Shown here: in pieces, positions 54,595 through 64,000 of the stretch
How the letters are laid out: every line of letters starts with the position of its first letter
How positions within the stretch are numbered: the stretch's first letter is position 1
From: Enterococcus saccharolyticus subsp. saccharolyticus
Lineage (GTDB): Bacteria > Bacillota > Bacilli > Lactobacillales > Enterococcaceae
NCBI RefSeq assembly: GCF_029023825.1
Contig: NZ_CP118957.1
Span: 2,069,794 to 2,133,793 of the forward strand
Direction: 5' to 3'
DNA length: 64,000 bases
Notes under the pieces: model-generated
Database searches by the model: none
The model's input: the letters and a program-made list of their open reading frames with translations, nothing else
Told to the model about the DNA's origin: nothing
Program-made: the position numbers and the translations under genes

Positions 54595-54678
54595 GAAAAC
54601 AAAACCGCGGATAAACTCCTTCGTCCAAGAGGCAACATCCCATCCTCTCAGCACTTAACGCTTTATTTTCTACTCTGT
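54595..54678 (-). ncRNA. THF riboswitch (folate-sensing leader of folT)
   Basis: Read leftwards, the leader contains the conserved THF-I segments in order: AGAGTAG, GCGTTAAGTG, GAGAGGATGGGATGTTGCCTC (helix P3 with its internal loop), GACGAAGG and CCGCGG. Downstream, GCTGC and GCAGC arms (about 54564-54590) lie just before the AAGGAG ribosome site of folT, which suggests control of translation start. Expected to reduce FolT production when tetrahydrofolate is plentiful. Confidence 0.88.
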
Positions 54679-54788
54679 TTTATTTGTAGATTACTCTACG
54701 CCTTGAATATAGCACAGGAATCAAGTTTGAACAATGAAACACGCTTATTTTCTTGTTATTTTTCGTAATTATTCTGAAAACTATTTTT

Positions 54789-55358
54789 TTAGACTTTTGT
54801 TTCTTTCGCTTTTAAGAAAACTGGTACATCAAAAGCTTTACTTAATGATTTCATCACGAAAAAGGCAATGTTGTAATCGACCATACTATGAATGAATCCA
54901 CCTAATCCAATAAAACCAAATAAGAAAACAAATAAATTCCCATCATAGGTTGCTCCCGCATTGTTACCTACTAAGAAGAAAATTGCGACAACCAGTAATT
55001 CGACACTTGCATGAATGAGCCCAATAATAAAATTATAACTTTGAAATTTTTTATTACTTAAAATAATTTCTGGATGTTTTTGTAAATAAGTTGCCCCTAT
55101 CACCGCAAACACCACATGCGATAACGCACGTAAAGCTATGATAAATGGTGCTGTCATCATAAAACCAAAGGCTGTTCCTAAAGCTACCGCAATAGCAATA
55201 TTTGGTGAAAAAAACATCGCCACAAACAACGGCACATGACTTGCTAACGTAAACGATGCTGGGCCAATCACGATTTTCGGCATAATCATCGGAATAATAA
55301 CTCCCATCGCAATTAATAACGCTGCTATCGTTAATTTTCTAACAGAATTAATTTTCAT
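54789..55358 (-). CDS. niaX: ECF transporter S component, probably niacin (NiaX)
   Basis: A 189-residue protein with about six helices: KINSVRKLTIAALLIAMGVIIPMIMPK, then IGPASFTLASHVPLFVAMFFSPNIAIAVALGTAFGF and ALRALSHVVFAVIGATYL. This pattern fits the NiaX-type S components that take up niacin with a shared ECF module. Two sites of the form GTGTCAAGACAC in its promoter match what is described for the niacin repressor NiaR, which supports niacin over other vitamins. The C-terminus is longer than in many S components. GGAGGAG precedes the ATG. Confidence 0.75.
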   Translation of the reverse strand: MKINSVRKLTIAALLIAMGVIIPMIMPKIVIGPASFTLASHVPLFVAMFFSPNIAIAVALGTAFGFMMTAPFIIALRALSHVVFAVIGATYLQKHPEIILSNKKFQSYNFIIGLIHASVELLVVAIFFLVGNNAGATYDGNLFVFLFGFIGLGGFIHSMVDYNIAFFVMKSLSKAFDVPVFLKAKETKV

Positions 55359-55373
55359 TTTTTCTCCTCCAAT

Positions 55374-55433
55374 GTGTCAAGACACTTAAATCTGAACTCA
55401 TTCTAACGATAAAAAGAACAGGTGTCAAGACAC
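55374..55433 (-). promoter_or_regulatory. niaX promoter with two NiaR-like operators
   Basis: Identical sites GTGTCAAGACAC lie at 55374-55385 and 55422-55433, 48 bases apart. Leftward, TTGACA (inside the distal site) and TAGAAT are separated by 17 bases. Thus one operator covers the -35 and the other lies in the leader just before the ribosome site, fitting repression by niacin-bound NiaR. Confidence 0.72.
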
Positions 55434-55543
55434 ATATTAAAAAAATAAGCCAGAGAACGCTTACCTGACTCATTTTTTATTTATTATTTTTAATTGTCAA
55501 ATTAAGTTAGACAATTAAAAAATTAAAAAAAGGGACAATAAAA

Positions 55544-55584
55544 AAACGAAAACAACAATCTTTCCTTTTTCGTTGTTTTCGTTT
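55544..55584 (-). terminator. Terminator after rsmA
   Basis: AAACGAAAACAAC at 55544-55556 pairs with GTTGTTTTCGTTT at 55572-55584; a T-run follows on the minus strand. A second, weaker leftward hairpin with G-U pairs occurs at about 55442-55480. Confidence 0.75.
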
Positions 55585-55591
55585 CGCTCAA

Positions 55592-57044
<1,453 letters not shown>

Positions 57045-57048
<4 letters not shown>

Positions 57049-57815
57049 TTTTCAATCCGAAACAAACGATGCGCGTTGATAGTCGTTTGTCGTGCTACTT
57101 CCTCAAAAGTTACTTCACGTAATTCTGCAATTTTTTCAACAACATAGCGTGTATATCCAGGTTCATTCCGTTTTCCACGATAAGGAACAGGCGCTAAATA
57201 AGGTGCATCCGTTTCAACTAACAGACGGTCAAAAGGAACAATTTTTGCGGCGGCTTGGACTTCCAAAGCTTTCTTAAAGGTAACAACGCCACTAAAAGAA
57301 ATATGCATCCCTAAATCAAGGAATTTTTTCGCCCATTCATCATCGCCACTAAAACTATGCATAATCCCACCAATATCGCGAATATCTGCCTCTTTTAAAA
57401 TTCGATACGTATCTTCAATCGCATCCCGAGTATGAATACTAATCGGTAGCTGATGTTCTTTCGCAATCGCAATTTGACGACGAAAGACTTTTTCTTGTAC
57501 GTCTTTTGGATCTTCCATCCAATAGTAATCTAACCCAATTTCACCTAATGCAACGACTTTTCGCTGCGATAAACGTGCTTGTAAAAATTCTTCTGCTTCT
57601 TTGGTGTAACTGCCGGCTTCAGTGGGATGCCAACCGATAATACTATAAATATCTGGATATGTTTGACTGAGTTGGAGTGATTTTTCAATCGTTGGATAAT
57701 CAAAACCAACCACTGCCATTTCAGTCACGCCCAGTTCATTTGCACGTGCAATTGTTTCAGGAATATCTTCATTAAATTGCGCGGCATTTAAATGTGTATG
57801 TGAATCAAAAATCAT
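57045..57815 (-). CDS. tatD: TatD family metal-dependent hydrolase
   Basis: A 256-residue TIM-barrel DNase-type hydrolase. Metal ligands are visible in [44 protein letters not shown] and [13 protein letters not shown]. coli TatD acts as a 3'-5' DNase and on oxidised DNA. It is the first gene of the tatD-rnmV-rsmA operon and has a fair AGGAGGAA site. The family assignment is firm; the physiological substrate here is not known. Confidence 0.93.
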
Positions 57816-57972
57816 CTATCTTCCTCCTAATTCTCTCGTATACAATAGCACATTTTTGCCAAATCTGAAACGAGTATCTCTTAAGACCTAGAGAAACATC
57901 CGTCTAAAGGTCGATACGTTTTGTTCCATTCTTTCCTATAATATAGTAGAAAAAGGAAAAGGAGGGATTTTG

Positions 57973-58611
57973 ATGGAACGTTTACGTTCGCAATATCGTT
58001 ATTATTCAAGACAAAAAGATAAAAGTTTGTCCTTTCAAAAAGATTTTCCGCAATTGGCACAACAAATCCGTCAAAAACAACGTATTTCTGATAAAAATCA
58101 AGTCAATACCTTGACCCATTGGCTGTTATTAGTCGGTTTCGGGGTATTAACGCTCGCTAGTTTCCCTCAACAACTGCTTATTCTTCTAACTTTGGTTGGA
58201 GTCACAGCACTTGTTAAAGGTCCAGGGATGTTACTTTTTGGTCTATTGTATTCATTTTTAGTCAGTTTATTCCCGCCATTAGGGATTTTTCTATCGGCAT
58301 TGTTCTTTTTACTTAGTTTGTATCAATTAACACGGAACTGGCGTTTTGGATTAGCTGCATCATTCTTTTATTTATACCCTATGATGATTGTTGCCTTTCG
58401 TCAATTTGCCTATTTCGATCACACTGGCTGGTTAGTGGCATTTAGTGCTTTTGGTCTCATCGCATTACACTTCTTATTCCGCAGTGTTTATGTGAGTCAG
58501 CCATCTAGTAAGGCATTGGCATGGTCGTTAATCAGTTTACCTTATGACTGCCTAGTCTTTTTACTTCCTTCGAGAAAAGGCAAAAAATCACGTGTCAAGC
58601 GGAGAAAATAA
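57973..58611 (+). CDS. Uncharacterised membrane protein
   Basis: A 212-residue protein I do not recognise. A basic, soluble N-terminus of about 45 residues (ERLRSQYRYYSRQKDKSLSF) is followed by five to six hydrophobic segments (TLTHWLLLVGFGVLTLASF, LLILLTLVGVTALVKGPGMLLFGLLYSFLVSLFPPLGIFLSALFFLLSLYQL, and more). A strongly basic C-terminal tail ends KGKKSRVKRRK. AAAGGAGGG lies six bases before ATG 57973; a possible -10 TATAAT is near 57940. It is monocistronic, between tatD (divergent) and a phosphoesterase gene. Confidence 0.75.
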   Translation: MERLRSQYRYYSRQKDKSLSFQKDFPQLAQQIRQKQRISDKNQVNTLTHWLLLVGFGVLTLASFPQQLLILLTLVGVTALVKGPGMLLFGLLYSFLVSLFPPLGIFLSALFFLLSLYQLTRNWRFGLAASFFYLYPMMIVAFRQFAYFDHTGWLVAFSAFGLIALHFLFRSVYVSQPSSKALAWSLISLPYDCLVFLLPSRKGKKSRVKRRK

Positions 58612-58762
58612 TGTTATTTTACATCTGTCTGTCGATGCTATTTTAGGATTCGGCAGACTTTTTTATGCAAAAATTTTCTCTTTTGTTCGATTGCTTTTTT
58701 GTGTATAATCTACTATTCTATATACATACGTTTCATTAAAAATGGCAAAGGAGACCCAGTAT

Positions 58763-59629
58763 ATGTACATACTTTATGGGATACTTACTGCAATTGCTCT
58801 TCTTCTTTTTTATATGGTCTTCGTTGAGCCTCGCCGATTGAAGAAAAAGCATTACTTTATCCGCAAAAACAAAATGCAAGTCCTTGATATTTCCAACGCT
58901 TATGATTTATATGAAGAAAATACCAATATGATCATCGCCCATATCAGTGACACTCACTTCTCACGTTTGTATAAACCGTATCGCTTAAATAGCGTGATTC
59001 GCTCAGTTATGCAAACTTCTCCCGATTTAATCATTTTTACAGGAGATTTAATTGATAACTACAAAAAATGGCCCAGCCGTGACACGAAACGTTTAATTGA
59101 AAAGTTAAAAAAAATGTCTGCACCAATGGGGAAAATCGCTATTTTAGGCAATCACGATTATTCTGGTGATGGGCAATACTTTGTTAGTGAAGTGTTGAAA
59201 GAATCTGGATTTACGTTGTTGAAAAATGAAGAAATTTTTGGCGCGAACAAACATATTTCTATTAATATTGCTGGTGTTGACGACAGTTTAAAGGGTTCAC
59301 CAAAATTTGATTTTGAATCCACACTGGCACAATGGCATCTTTTATTAATTCATGAACCCGATAGTGTCCAACAAATTGAGAACTTACAAAATTACGATTT
59401 AATTTTAGCCGGTCATAGTCATGGTGGCCAAATCCGATTACCTTTTGTTCGTTACAAACATCCTGGGGCAACGGTATATAAACGTGGATTATATCTATTC
59501 GCCAATAAGACATTGTTATCTATTAATAACGGTTTAGGAATGAGTATAGTCCCTATGCGCTTAGGTGTACCACCTGAAATCATCTATTATCATCTTGCAA
59601 AAGACGAAAAAATCGCATCGAAAGATTAA
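58763..59629 (+). CDS. Membrane-anchored metallophosphoesterase (YkuE-like)
   Basis: A 288-residue calcineurin-fold phosphoesterase. An N-terminal anchor (residues 1-20, YILYGILTAIALLLFYMVFV) precedes the catalytic domain with IAHISDTHFSRL, FTGDLIDNYKKW, AILGNHDYSGDG, LLIHEPDSVQQ and LAGHSHGGQIRLP, the full set of two-metal motifs. YkuE-like enzymes lie at the membrane or wall, and some act on UDP-lipid intermediates; the substrate here is unknown. ATG 58763 is chosen because AAGGAG lies nine bases upstream, inside the longer frame from 58742. Confidence 0.88.
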   Translation: MYILYGILTAIALLLFYMVFVEPRRLKKKHYFIRKNKMQVLDISNAYDLYEENTNMIIAHISDTHFSRLYKPYRLNSVIRSVMQTSPDLIIFTGDLIDNYKKWPSRDTKRLIEKLKKMSAPMGKIAILGNHDYSGDGQYFVSEVLKESGFTLLKNEEIFGANKHISINIAGVDDSLKGSPKFDFESTLAQWHLLLIHEPDSVQQIENLQNYDLILAGHSHGGQIRLPFVRYKHPGATVYKRGLYLFANKTLLSINNGLGMSIVPMRLGVPPEIIYYHLAKDEKIASKD

Positions 59630-59647
59630 TTTCGATGCGATTTTTTT
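59609..59647. terminator. Bidirectional terminator between convergent genes
   Basis: A stem of about 14 bp (AAATCGCATCGAA with its complement, 59609-59622 and 59631-59644) flanked by A-runs and T-runs. It covers the end of the phosphoesterase gene and the end of the fused manganese transporter gene. Confidence 0.85.
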
Positions 59648-61400
59648 ATTTTGCTAAACCTTCATAAATTTTATCCAAATTCCATTTCATCATCGCATAA
59701 TAACTATCCCCTTCATTGCCTGGTTCTGCAACAGAATCGGTAAAGATTTCTGAATAAATTGGAATGCCTGAATCTTTGGCAACACTTTGCATTGGTTTTG
59801 GATTGACACTACTTTCAATGAAAAGCGATTGGACATTGGATGCTTTCAAACGGTCTACTAATAAACGGATTTGATCAGGAGTTCCTTCTTCTTCCGTATT
59901 AATTTCCCAAATGTACGCAGAAGGAACATTGTAGGCTTTCGAGAAGTATTTAAAACAGCCTTCGCTTGTCACAATTAATTTGCGGTCTTCCGGAATCGAC
60001 GCAAATTTGGCTTTTGCTTCTTCATCTAGCTTTGTTAATAGTTCCAAATATTTCGTTAGATTCTCTTGATAGATGCTCGCGTTTTCAGGATCTTTTTCAC
60101 TCAAATGTTTGGCAATATTTTGAGCGTAAATCATCCCATTTTCTAAGTTTAACCACGCATGGGGATCTTCTTTCCCTGCGGCTTCATCTTCAAGGTACAA
60201 GACTTCTACGCCATCACTAACAGCAAAATAGTCTTCATTAACAGTTTTCTTTGCATTATTCATCAATTTGGTAAACCATGCATTGCCGCCAGTTTCTAAG
60301 TTCAACCCATTATAGAATAGGACATCGGCATCTGTTGATTTTTGGACATCTTCTGGCAAGGGCTCATATTCATGTGGGTCTTTTCCGACGGGAACAATAC
60401 TGTGTAAGTTAATATGGTCACCCGCAATTTGTTCAGTAATATCTTTCAAAATAGAATTGGTTACCACAACATTCAATTTGTCCTCAGTTTCTTCCGTAGC
60501 ATGTAAACTACTGTATAAAGCAATCCCACCACCTAATAGAGCAACTACACCAGCAGCGAAAAGCCAGTTTTTCTTCCCATTTTTTGCTCGTTGTTTTGGT
60601 GACAATAAAAATCCTAGCACAAACAACGTAGCTGCTGTTAACACAATACTTGAACCAGCCGCAATATTAAAGCTATAGCCAATAAACAAACCAATCACGG
60701 ATGAAAGTCCACCTAAAAAGCTAGATAATAACAACATGTGACTCAAGCGTTTGGTAAATAAATAGGCCGTTGCAGCAGGTGTCACCAACATTGCAACTAC
60801 TAAGATTGTACCGACACTTTGCATTGCAGTCACCGAAACTAAGGTTAATAACATCATCAACAAGTAGTGGTATACTTCCACTTTCATTCCAAATGCTTTG
60901 GCCATCATTGGATCAAATGAAGTAATTAGCAATGGACGGAAAAATAGCGCAATCAGTAATAAGACCAGTAAAGTTATTCCTAAAGTAATCCACTTATCAA
61001 TATCTTGTACAGCTAAGACATTCCCAAATAAAATATGGAATAAATCGGTTGAACTGTTCGCCACACCGATTAAAATAACCCCCAGTGCTAAAAAGGAACT
61101 AAAAGTAATCCCAATCGCTGTATCGCTTTTGATAACACTATTTTGCGAAATGTACGTAATCAATACCGACGCCAATAGGCCAAAAATAATCGCTCCGATA
61201 AAGAAATTAACACCAAAAATATACGATAAAGCAACACCCGGTAGTACCGCATGAGAAATGGCATCGCCCATCAATGACATCCCGCGTAAGATAATAAAAC
61301 AACCAATCGCTCCCGCAACAACACCAATCGCAACTGATGTAATTAAAGCATTTTGTAAAAAGTGATAATTTACTAACCCATCAATAAAATTACTAATCAT
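59646..61400 (-). CDS. Fused metal ABC permease and substrate-binding protein (manganese type)
   Basis: A 584-residue fusion. Residues 1-268 form the ABC-3 permease (eight to nine helices, [51 protein letters not shown]). Residues 279-300 are a further helix, followed by a cluster-9 metal-binding protein (309-584). Its ligands H343 (DPHEYEPLP), H414 (DPHAWLN), E480 (SEGCFKYF) and D555 (FTDSVAEPG) keep the spacing of PsaA/MntC-type Mn binders (72, 66 and 75 residues apart). The binding domain is thus tethered instead of lipid-anchored. The gene overlaps the ATPase gene by eight bases. Confidence 0.9.
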   Translation of the reverse strand: MISNFIDGLVNYHFLQNALITSVAIGVVAGAIGCFIILRGMSLMGDAISHAVLPGVALSYIFGVNFFIGAIIFGLLASVLITYISQNSVIKSDTAIGITFSSFLALGVILIGVANSSTDLFHILFGNVLAVQDIDKWITLGITLLVLLLIALFFRPLLITSFDPMMAKAFGMKVEVYHYLLMMLLTLVSVTAMQSVGTILVVAMLVTPAATAYLFTKRLSHMLLLSSFLGGLSSVIGLFIGYSFNIAAGSSIVLTAATLFVLGFLLSPKQRAKNGKKNWLFAAGVVALLGGGIALYSSLHATEETEDKLNVVVTNSILKDITEQIAGDHINLHSIVPVGKDPHEYEPLPEDVQKSTDADVLFYNGLNLETGGNAWFTKLMNNAKKTVNEDYFAVSDGVEVLYLEDEAAGKEDPHAWLNLENGMIYAQNIAKHLSEKDPENASIYQENLTKYLELLTKLDEEAKAKFASIPEDRKLIVTSEGCFKYFSKAYNVPSAYIWEINTEEEGTPDQIRLLVDRLKASNVQSLFIESSVNPKPMQSVAKDSGIPIYSEIFTDSVAEPGNEGDSYYAMMKWNLDKIYEGLAK

Positions 61401-62124
61401 TTAAACGACCTCCTTTGATAAAAATGGAATCGCCAAACGCCGCAATTAAGTTTTTCTCCGTAAACGTTTCTTTGATTGGACCATGCGCAATTAGTTGCTT
61501 GTTTAAAATGACCAATTCATCAAAATAATCTTCAACTTTGCTTAAATCATGATGCACAATAAAAATTGTTTTGCCTTGTGCTTTAAAGTTTTGTAGTAAA
61601 TCCATGATAATTCCTTCACTCGTGGCATCAATTCCGACAAATGGTTCATCAAGAAAAATGTAAGAGGCATCTTGTACTAATGTACGCGCAATTAACACAC
61701 GTTGGAACTGTCCTCCTGATAATTCACCGATTTGGCGCTCTTTGAATTCACTCATTTTGACTAAGTCCAATGCTGCATCGACTTTTTGCCAATCTGTTTT
61801 GGAAAAACGTTGGAAAATCGTTTTTTGTGGATACAAACCTAATGACACACACTCACGAACAGTAATTGGAAATGTGTAATCAATTGCTGTTTTTTGTTCG
61901 ACATAGGCAATTTTCTTCTGGACCGATTTTAAGGGTTGTCCCTCAATTGTCGTCTCTCCGGTATTTGAAATTAAATGTAATGCCGCTTTGATAAACGTTG
62001 ATTTACCTGCACCGTTTGGACCAATAATCCCTACGATTGCTGGTTTTTCAACAGTAAATGATACATGATCAACTGCTTGATGAACGCCATCATAGCTGGC
62101 AGAAATTTGTTGAAACTTCAGCAT
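61393..62124 (-). CDS. Metal ABC transporter ATP-binding protein
   Basis: The 243-residue ATPase of the manganese importer. It has [17 protein letters not shown] as Walker A, a Q-loop in YVEQKTAID, the signature [14 protein letters not shown], Walker [13 protein letters not shown] and the switch histidine in [11 protein letters not shown]. It corresponds to EfaC/MtsB of streptococcal and enterococcal transporters, and it is the first gene of the two-gene operon. A GGAGGAAG site and a DtxR/MntR-type palindrome lie upstream. Confidence 0.92.
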   Translation of the reverse strand: MLKFQQISASYDGVHQAVDHVSFTVEKPAIVGIIGPNGAGKSTFIKAALHLISNTGETTIEGQPLKSVQKKIAYVEQKTAIDYTFPITVRECVSLGLYPQKTIFQRFSKTDWQKVDAALDLVKMSEFKERQIGELSGGQFQRVLIARTLVQDASYIFLDEPFVGIDATSEGIIMDLLQNFKAQGKTIFIVHHDLSKVEDYFDELVILNKQLIAHGPIKETFTEKNLIAAFGDSIFIKGGRLND

Positions 62125-62168
62125 ATTGCTTCCTCCTTTATTGGTTATATCTGCTAACCCTATTTATA

Positions 62169-62188
62169 TTTTTAGGCTAACCTAAAAA
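62169..62188 (-). promoter_or_regulatory. DtxR/MntR-type operator (EfaR-like) upstream of the Mn transporter
   Basis: The 20-base palindrome has TTTTTAGG and CCTAAAAA arms around CTAA, 45 bases before the ATPase gene. TTAGGN-type palindromes are the binding form of metal-dependent DtxR-family repressors such as EfaR/MntR, so manganese would shut off the transporter. Confidence 0.75.
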
Positions 62189-62276
62189 TCTGTTAAACGA
62201 ATTATATAACTAACAAATCAAAAATGCAATAAAAAAATGAAGAAATCAGTTTTGTCGACTAATTTCTCCATTTGGA

Positions 62277-63602
62277 TTAATTTGTAAAACCTTCTAACAA
62301 GCGATTTTGTCCAGCTAATGTTTGAATGTCAGTAATGTCTTGCGTCACTTCTAAACAACCTAAATACGTTCTTTTTTCATCTTTCAAAGCAAAATAACGA
62401 ATATAAATTTTCTTGGGACCTAAATCAATCCAAAAATCTGCCTGTTCTCTAGCTCCTGAGCGGAAATCATCTAGAATTTGCTGTACCATATGCATACTTT
62501 TTGGTGGATGACAATTGACTACTTGACGACCAATGACTGATTTTGTACGAGGAAAAATGCGCTCCTTACCTTCTGAATAAAAACGAACACGGTCATTTGC
62601 ATCAACATACGTTAAATCAACTGGCAATGCTTGAAACAAGGCAATCAGTTGATTAAGCTGTAACACTCCTGTAGGTAAAACCACCGTATCTGCAGTATTC
62701 GTTTGTTCCCAATCGTAGGTTTCTTCCATAGCAATTGATTCACTCTTTAATCCAACAGCAATAGCATCAGTTGTTTCTTTGGCTTGTTGAATCGCAGCTA
62801 AGCGTAAAGGTTCACGTTCAACTTCTTTTGCCAATGCTTCTGTACTAGCTGTAAAAGGCAAAGGGTCTGGGATATAGGAAAAGCCAATCTCAAAACTATC
62901 AGCAGCAATGTTTTCCCAATCTTTTAAGTGAAAAACATCTAAAGTCATCGGCACCATAATTTCTTCTTCTTTAAAAATCATTTCTTCAATTTCATTTTTT
63001 ACAGTCTCCCATTTTTCAACCAGTGGATTATAGGCGACTTTCTCATTTTTGGCATAGGTAACTAGCTCTTTTATCATCGCACGAATATCATCGTCAACAC
63101 CCCACATTACTTGTGGTGGTGCCGTAATGCCATATTTTTCCATATAAGCAAAAATGAGGGTTTCTTTACGAGTATAATGTTTGTCAATTTGTAACAAATC
63201 CATTAATGCGCTAATGAGACGCTCTTTTACTGACCAATCACCTTTTGAAATTTTTACTAATAAACTATCTATCTCATCCGTCAACAGAGATTGTAATACT
63301 TGATTTTCTAATTTCAAGGTATGTACTGGATGACCCGGTTGAGCGTAAGCTGCACTTGAGTGGTGAATATCGTTAATTGATCCTTTAAAAACAGCAGCAT
63401 GAATATTACACAGTTTTTGAATTTCGGCAGGATTTAAGCCACTTTGAATTAACGCTTTTTCAGCAGCTGTGATTTCTGTGACATCTACACCATCAAACTC
63501 TTCATTGAATAAACGTTTGGCCTCTTCAAAAGAACCACCTTCATGTAACAAGGATAAAATTTCAACAATTCTTTTTTGACGTTCTTCTCGTGTTCGTTCC
63601 AT
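62277..63602 (-). CDS. DUF438 protein with hemerythrin-like and PAS domains
   Basis: A 441-residue cytoplasmic protein. Residues 1-75 match DUF438 (EERQKRIVEILSLLHEGGSFEEAKRLF, LIQSGLNPAEIQKLCNIHAAVFKG). Residues about 80-200 resemble a hemerythrin-like four-helix bundle (GHPVHTLKLENQVL, IDKHYTRKETLIFAYMEKYG), with histidines and acids able to bind a di-iron centre. Residues about 310-435 form a PAS domain (LTYVDANDRVRFYSEG, CHPPKSMHMV, YLGCLEVTQDITDI). The combination suggests an iron-linked sensor of oxygen, NO or redox. It abuts the DUF1858 gene (one base between). Confidence 0.85.
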   Translation of the reverse strand: MERTREERQKRIVEILSLLHEGGSFEEAKRLFNEEFDGVDVTEITAAEKALIQSGLNPAEIQKLCNIHAAVFKGSINDIHHSSAAYAQPGHPVHTLKLENQVLQSLLTDEIDSLLVKISKGDWSVKERLISALMDLLQIDKHYTRKETLIFAYMEKYGITAPPQVMWGVDDDIRAMIKELVTYAKNEKVAYNPLVEKWETVKNEIEEMIFKEEEIMVPMTLDVFHLKDWENIAADSFEIGFSYIPDPLPFTASTEALAKEVEREPLRLAAIQQAKETTDAIAVGLKSESIAMEETYDWEQTNTADTVVLPTGVLQLNQLIALFQALPVDLTYVDANDRVRFYSEGKERIFPRTKSVIGRQVVNCHPPKSMHMVQQILDDFRSGAREQADFWIDLGPKKIYIRYFALKDEKRTYLGCLEVTQDITDIQTLAGQNRLLEGFTN

Positions 63603-63603
63603 T

Positions 63604-63828
63604 TTATTCTCCTTTCACTGTAAAACCATTTGCTTTAAACGTTGCTACAATTTCTTCTAACGGAATTTTTTTCATCCTAGCTCCTTTAGGAATCGTCATG
63701 TAACGTCCTGCTGTTTGCAACATACCTGGTTGGGCAATTTCTTTAAATCCTATTTCAAACATTATTTCCTTCACTTGAGGATATAATGTCACTATTTCAT
63801 AGACACTTTTTGTTAAATCAATCTCCAT
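63604..63828 (-). CDS. DUF1858 domain protein
   Basis: A 74-residue protein with the DUF1858 pattern: IDLTKSVYEIVTLYPQVKEIMFEIGFKEI, then RYMTIPKGARMKKIPLEEIVATFKANGF. Such domains are found alone or fused to hemerythrin/PAS proteins and in proteins of NO or Fe-S metabolism; the related ScdA/RIC N-terminus suggests a role in iron-centre repair. Unlike many relatives it has no CxxC motif. It is the first gene of the pair, with AAGGAGGG before the ATG, and a Fur/PerR-type box in its promoter. Confidence 0.82.
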   Translation of the reverse strand: MEIDLTKSVYEIVTLYPQVKEIMFEIGFKEIAQPGMLQTAGRYMTIPKGARMKKIPLEEIVATFKANGFTVKGE

Positions 63829-63846
63829 TTGTGTCCCTCCTTACAA

Positions 63847-63876
63847 TAAGAATGATTCTCATTTAAAAGTATTATA
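63847..63876 (-). promoter_or_regulatory. Promoter with Fur/PerR-type box upstream of the DUF1858-DUF438 genes
   Basis: Leftward TATAAT (plus 63871-63876) is followed within about ten bases by TGAGAATCATTCTTA (plus 63847-63861), a 7-1-7 inverted repeat with one mismatched pair. This is the core form bound by Fur-family repressors. It resembles Fur boxes (TGA-TCA outer bases) slightly more than PerR boxes. Confidence 0.65.
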
Positions 63877-64000
63877 CCTTTTATTGATATATTTTTCACT
63901 AACTTTTTATAATGAAAAAGCTAAAAAACAAATGATTTAATGATTAAAAAGGATAATATACAAAAAATAAATATTTATTGCACAAGTTATTGCTTTTTTA
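63877..64000. other. AT-rich right edge without a gene
   Basis: No open frame or RNA structure was recognised in these last about 120 bases. The sequence is very AT-rich and probably contains the -35 region of the DUF1858 promoter and part of a neighbouring intergenic region. Confidence 0.4.

Overview
The window comes from a low-GC Gram-positive lactic acid bacterium, most likely an Enterococcus. The maltose locus has the enterococcal arrangement (malT divergent from malP-malB-malM-malR). The KsgA/RnmV/TatD block, an EfaCBA-type manganese transporter, the Wzd/Wze/Wzh capsule regulators, folate and niacin ECF components, and IS200/IS605, IS1182 and IS200 elements all fit this. The species cannot be fixed from sequence alone. 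No rRNA, tRNA, CRISPR array or prophage structural gene was seen.

Layout. 1-6.2 kb: the 5' part of a lipoate-protein ligase gene, a DUF1361 membrane protein, and a group made of GH25 lysozyme, DUF2922, DUF1659 and a short sigma-70 factor, divergent from a ComK-like regulator. A membrane diguanylate cyclase and a VanZ-like protein follow. 6.3-20.4 kb: an orphan dTDP-glucose dehydratase with an RpiR regulator, a HAD remnant, an EEP-family hydrolase and the maltose PTS/phosphorylase locus. The repressor gene malR is split by an IS200/IS605-family element that itself carries an IS1182-type insertion. 20.5-21.3 kb: a second, unrelated IS200 element. 21.4-38 kb: galE, then an 18-gene leftward capsule operon. 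Its promoter-proximal end holds conserved regulatory genes, its middle is a very AT-rich serotype-type cassette (Alg14/Alg13-type pair, two GT2 enzymes, three left-handed beta-helix acyltransferases, a pyruvyltransferase, Wzy, Wzx), and its distal end is ugd-galU.

38.2-48.7 kb: a secreted 3D-domain wall protein, a heterodimeric ABC exporter, a decayed glycosyltransferase gene, an aldehyde dehydrogenase, a membrane-anchored GH3 glycosidase and an OmpR-type two-component system. 48.8-53.9 kb: divergent from that system lies a VTC-domain / DUF4956 / beta-helix lipoprotein operon. The lipoprotein gene is cut by a second, structurally complete copy of the same IS200/IS605 element. 54-64 kb: folT behind a THF riboswitch, a niaX-like gene with two NiaR-like operators, tatD-rnmV-ksgA, a small membrane protein, a metallophosphoesterase, a manganese ABC transporter whose permease and binding protein are fused, and a DUF1858-DUF438 pair behind a Fur-type box.

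The most noteworthy points are three. The two TnpA/TnpB elements have identical boundaries and both insert after TTTTAA; removing each one restores its target gene in frame, and each right end should supply a TnpB guide RNA. The two-component / VTC / DUF4956 / beta-helix lipoprotein module is little characterised. The ComK-like regulator, sigma factor and lysozyme group may be a competence-linked unit.
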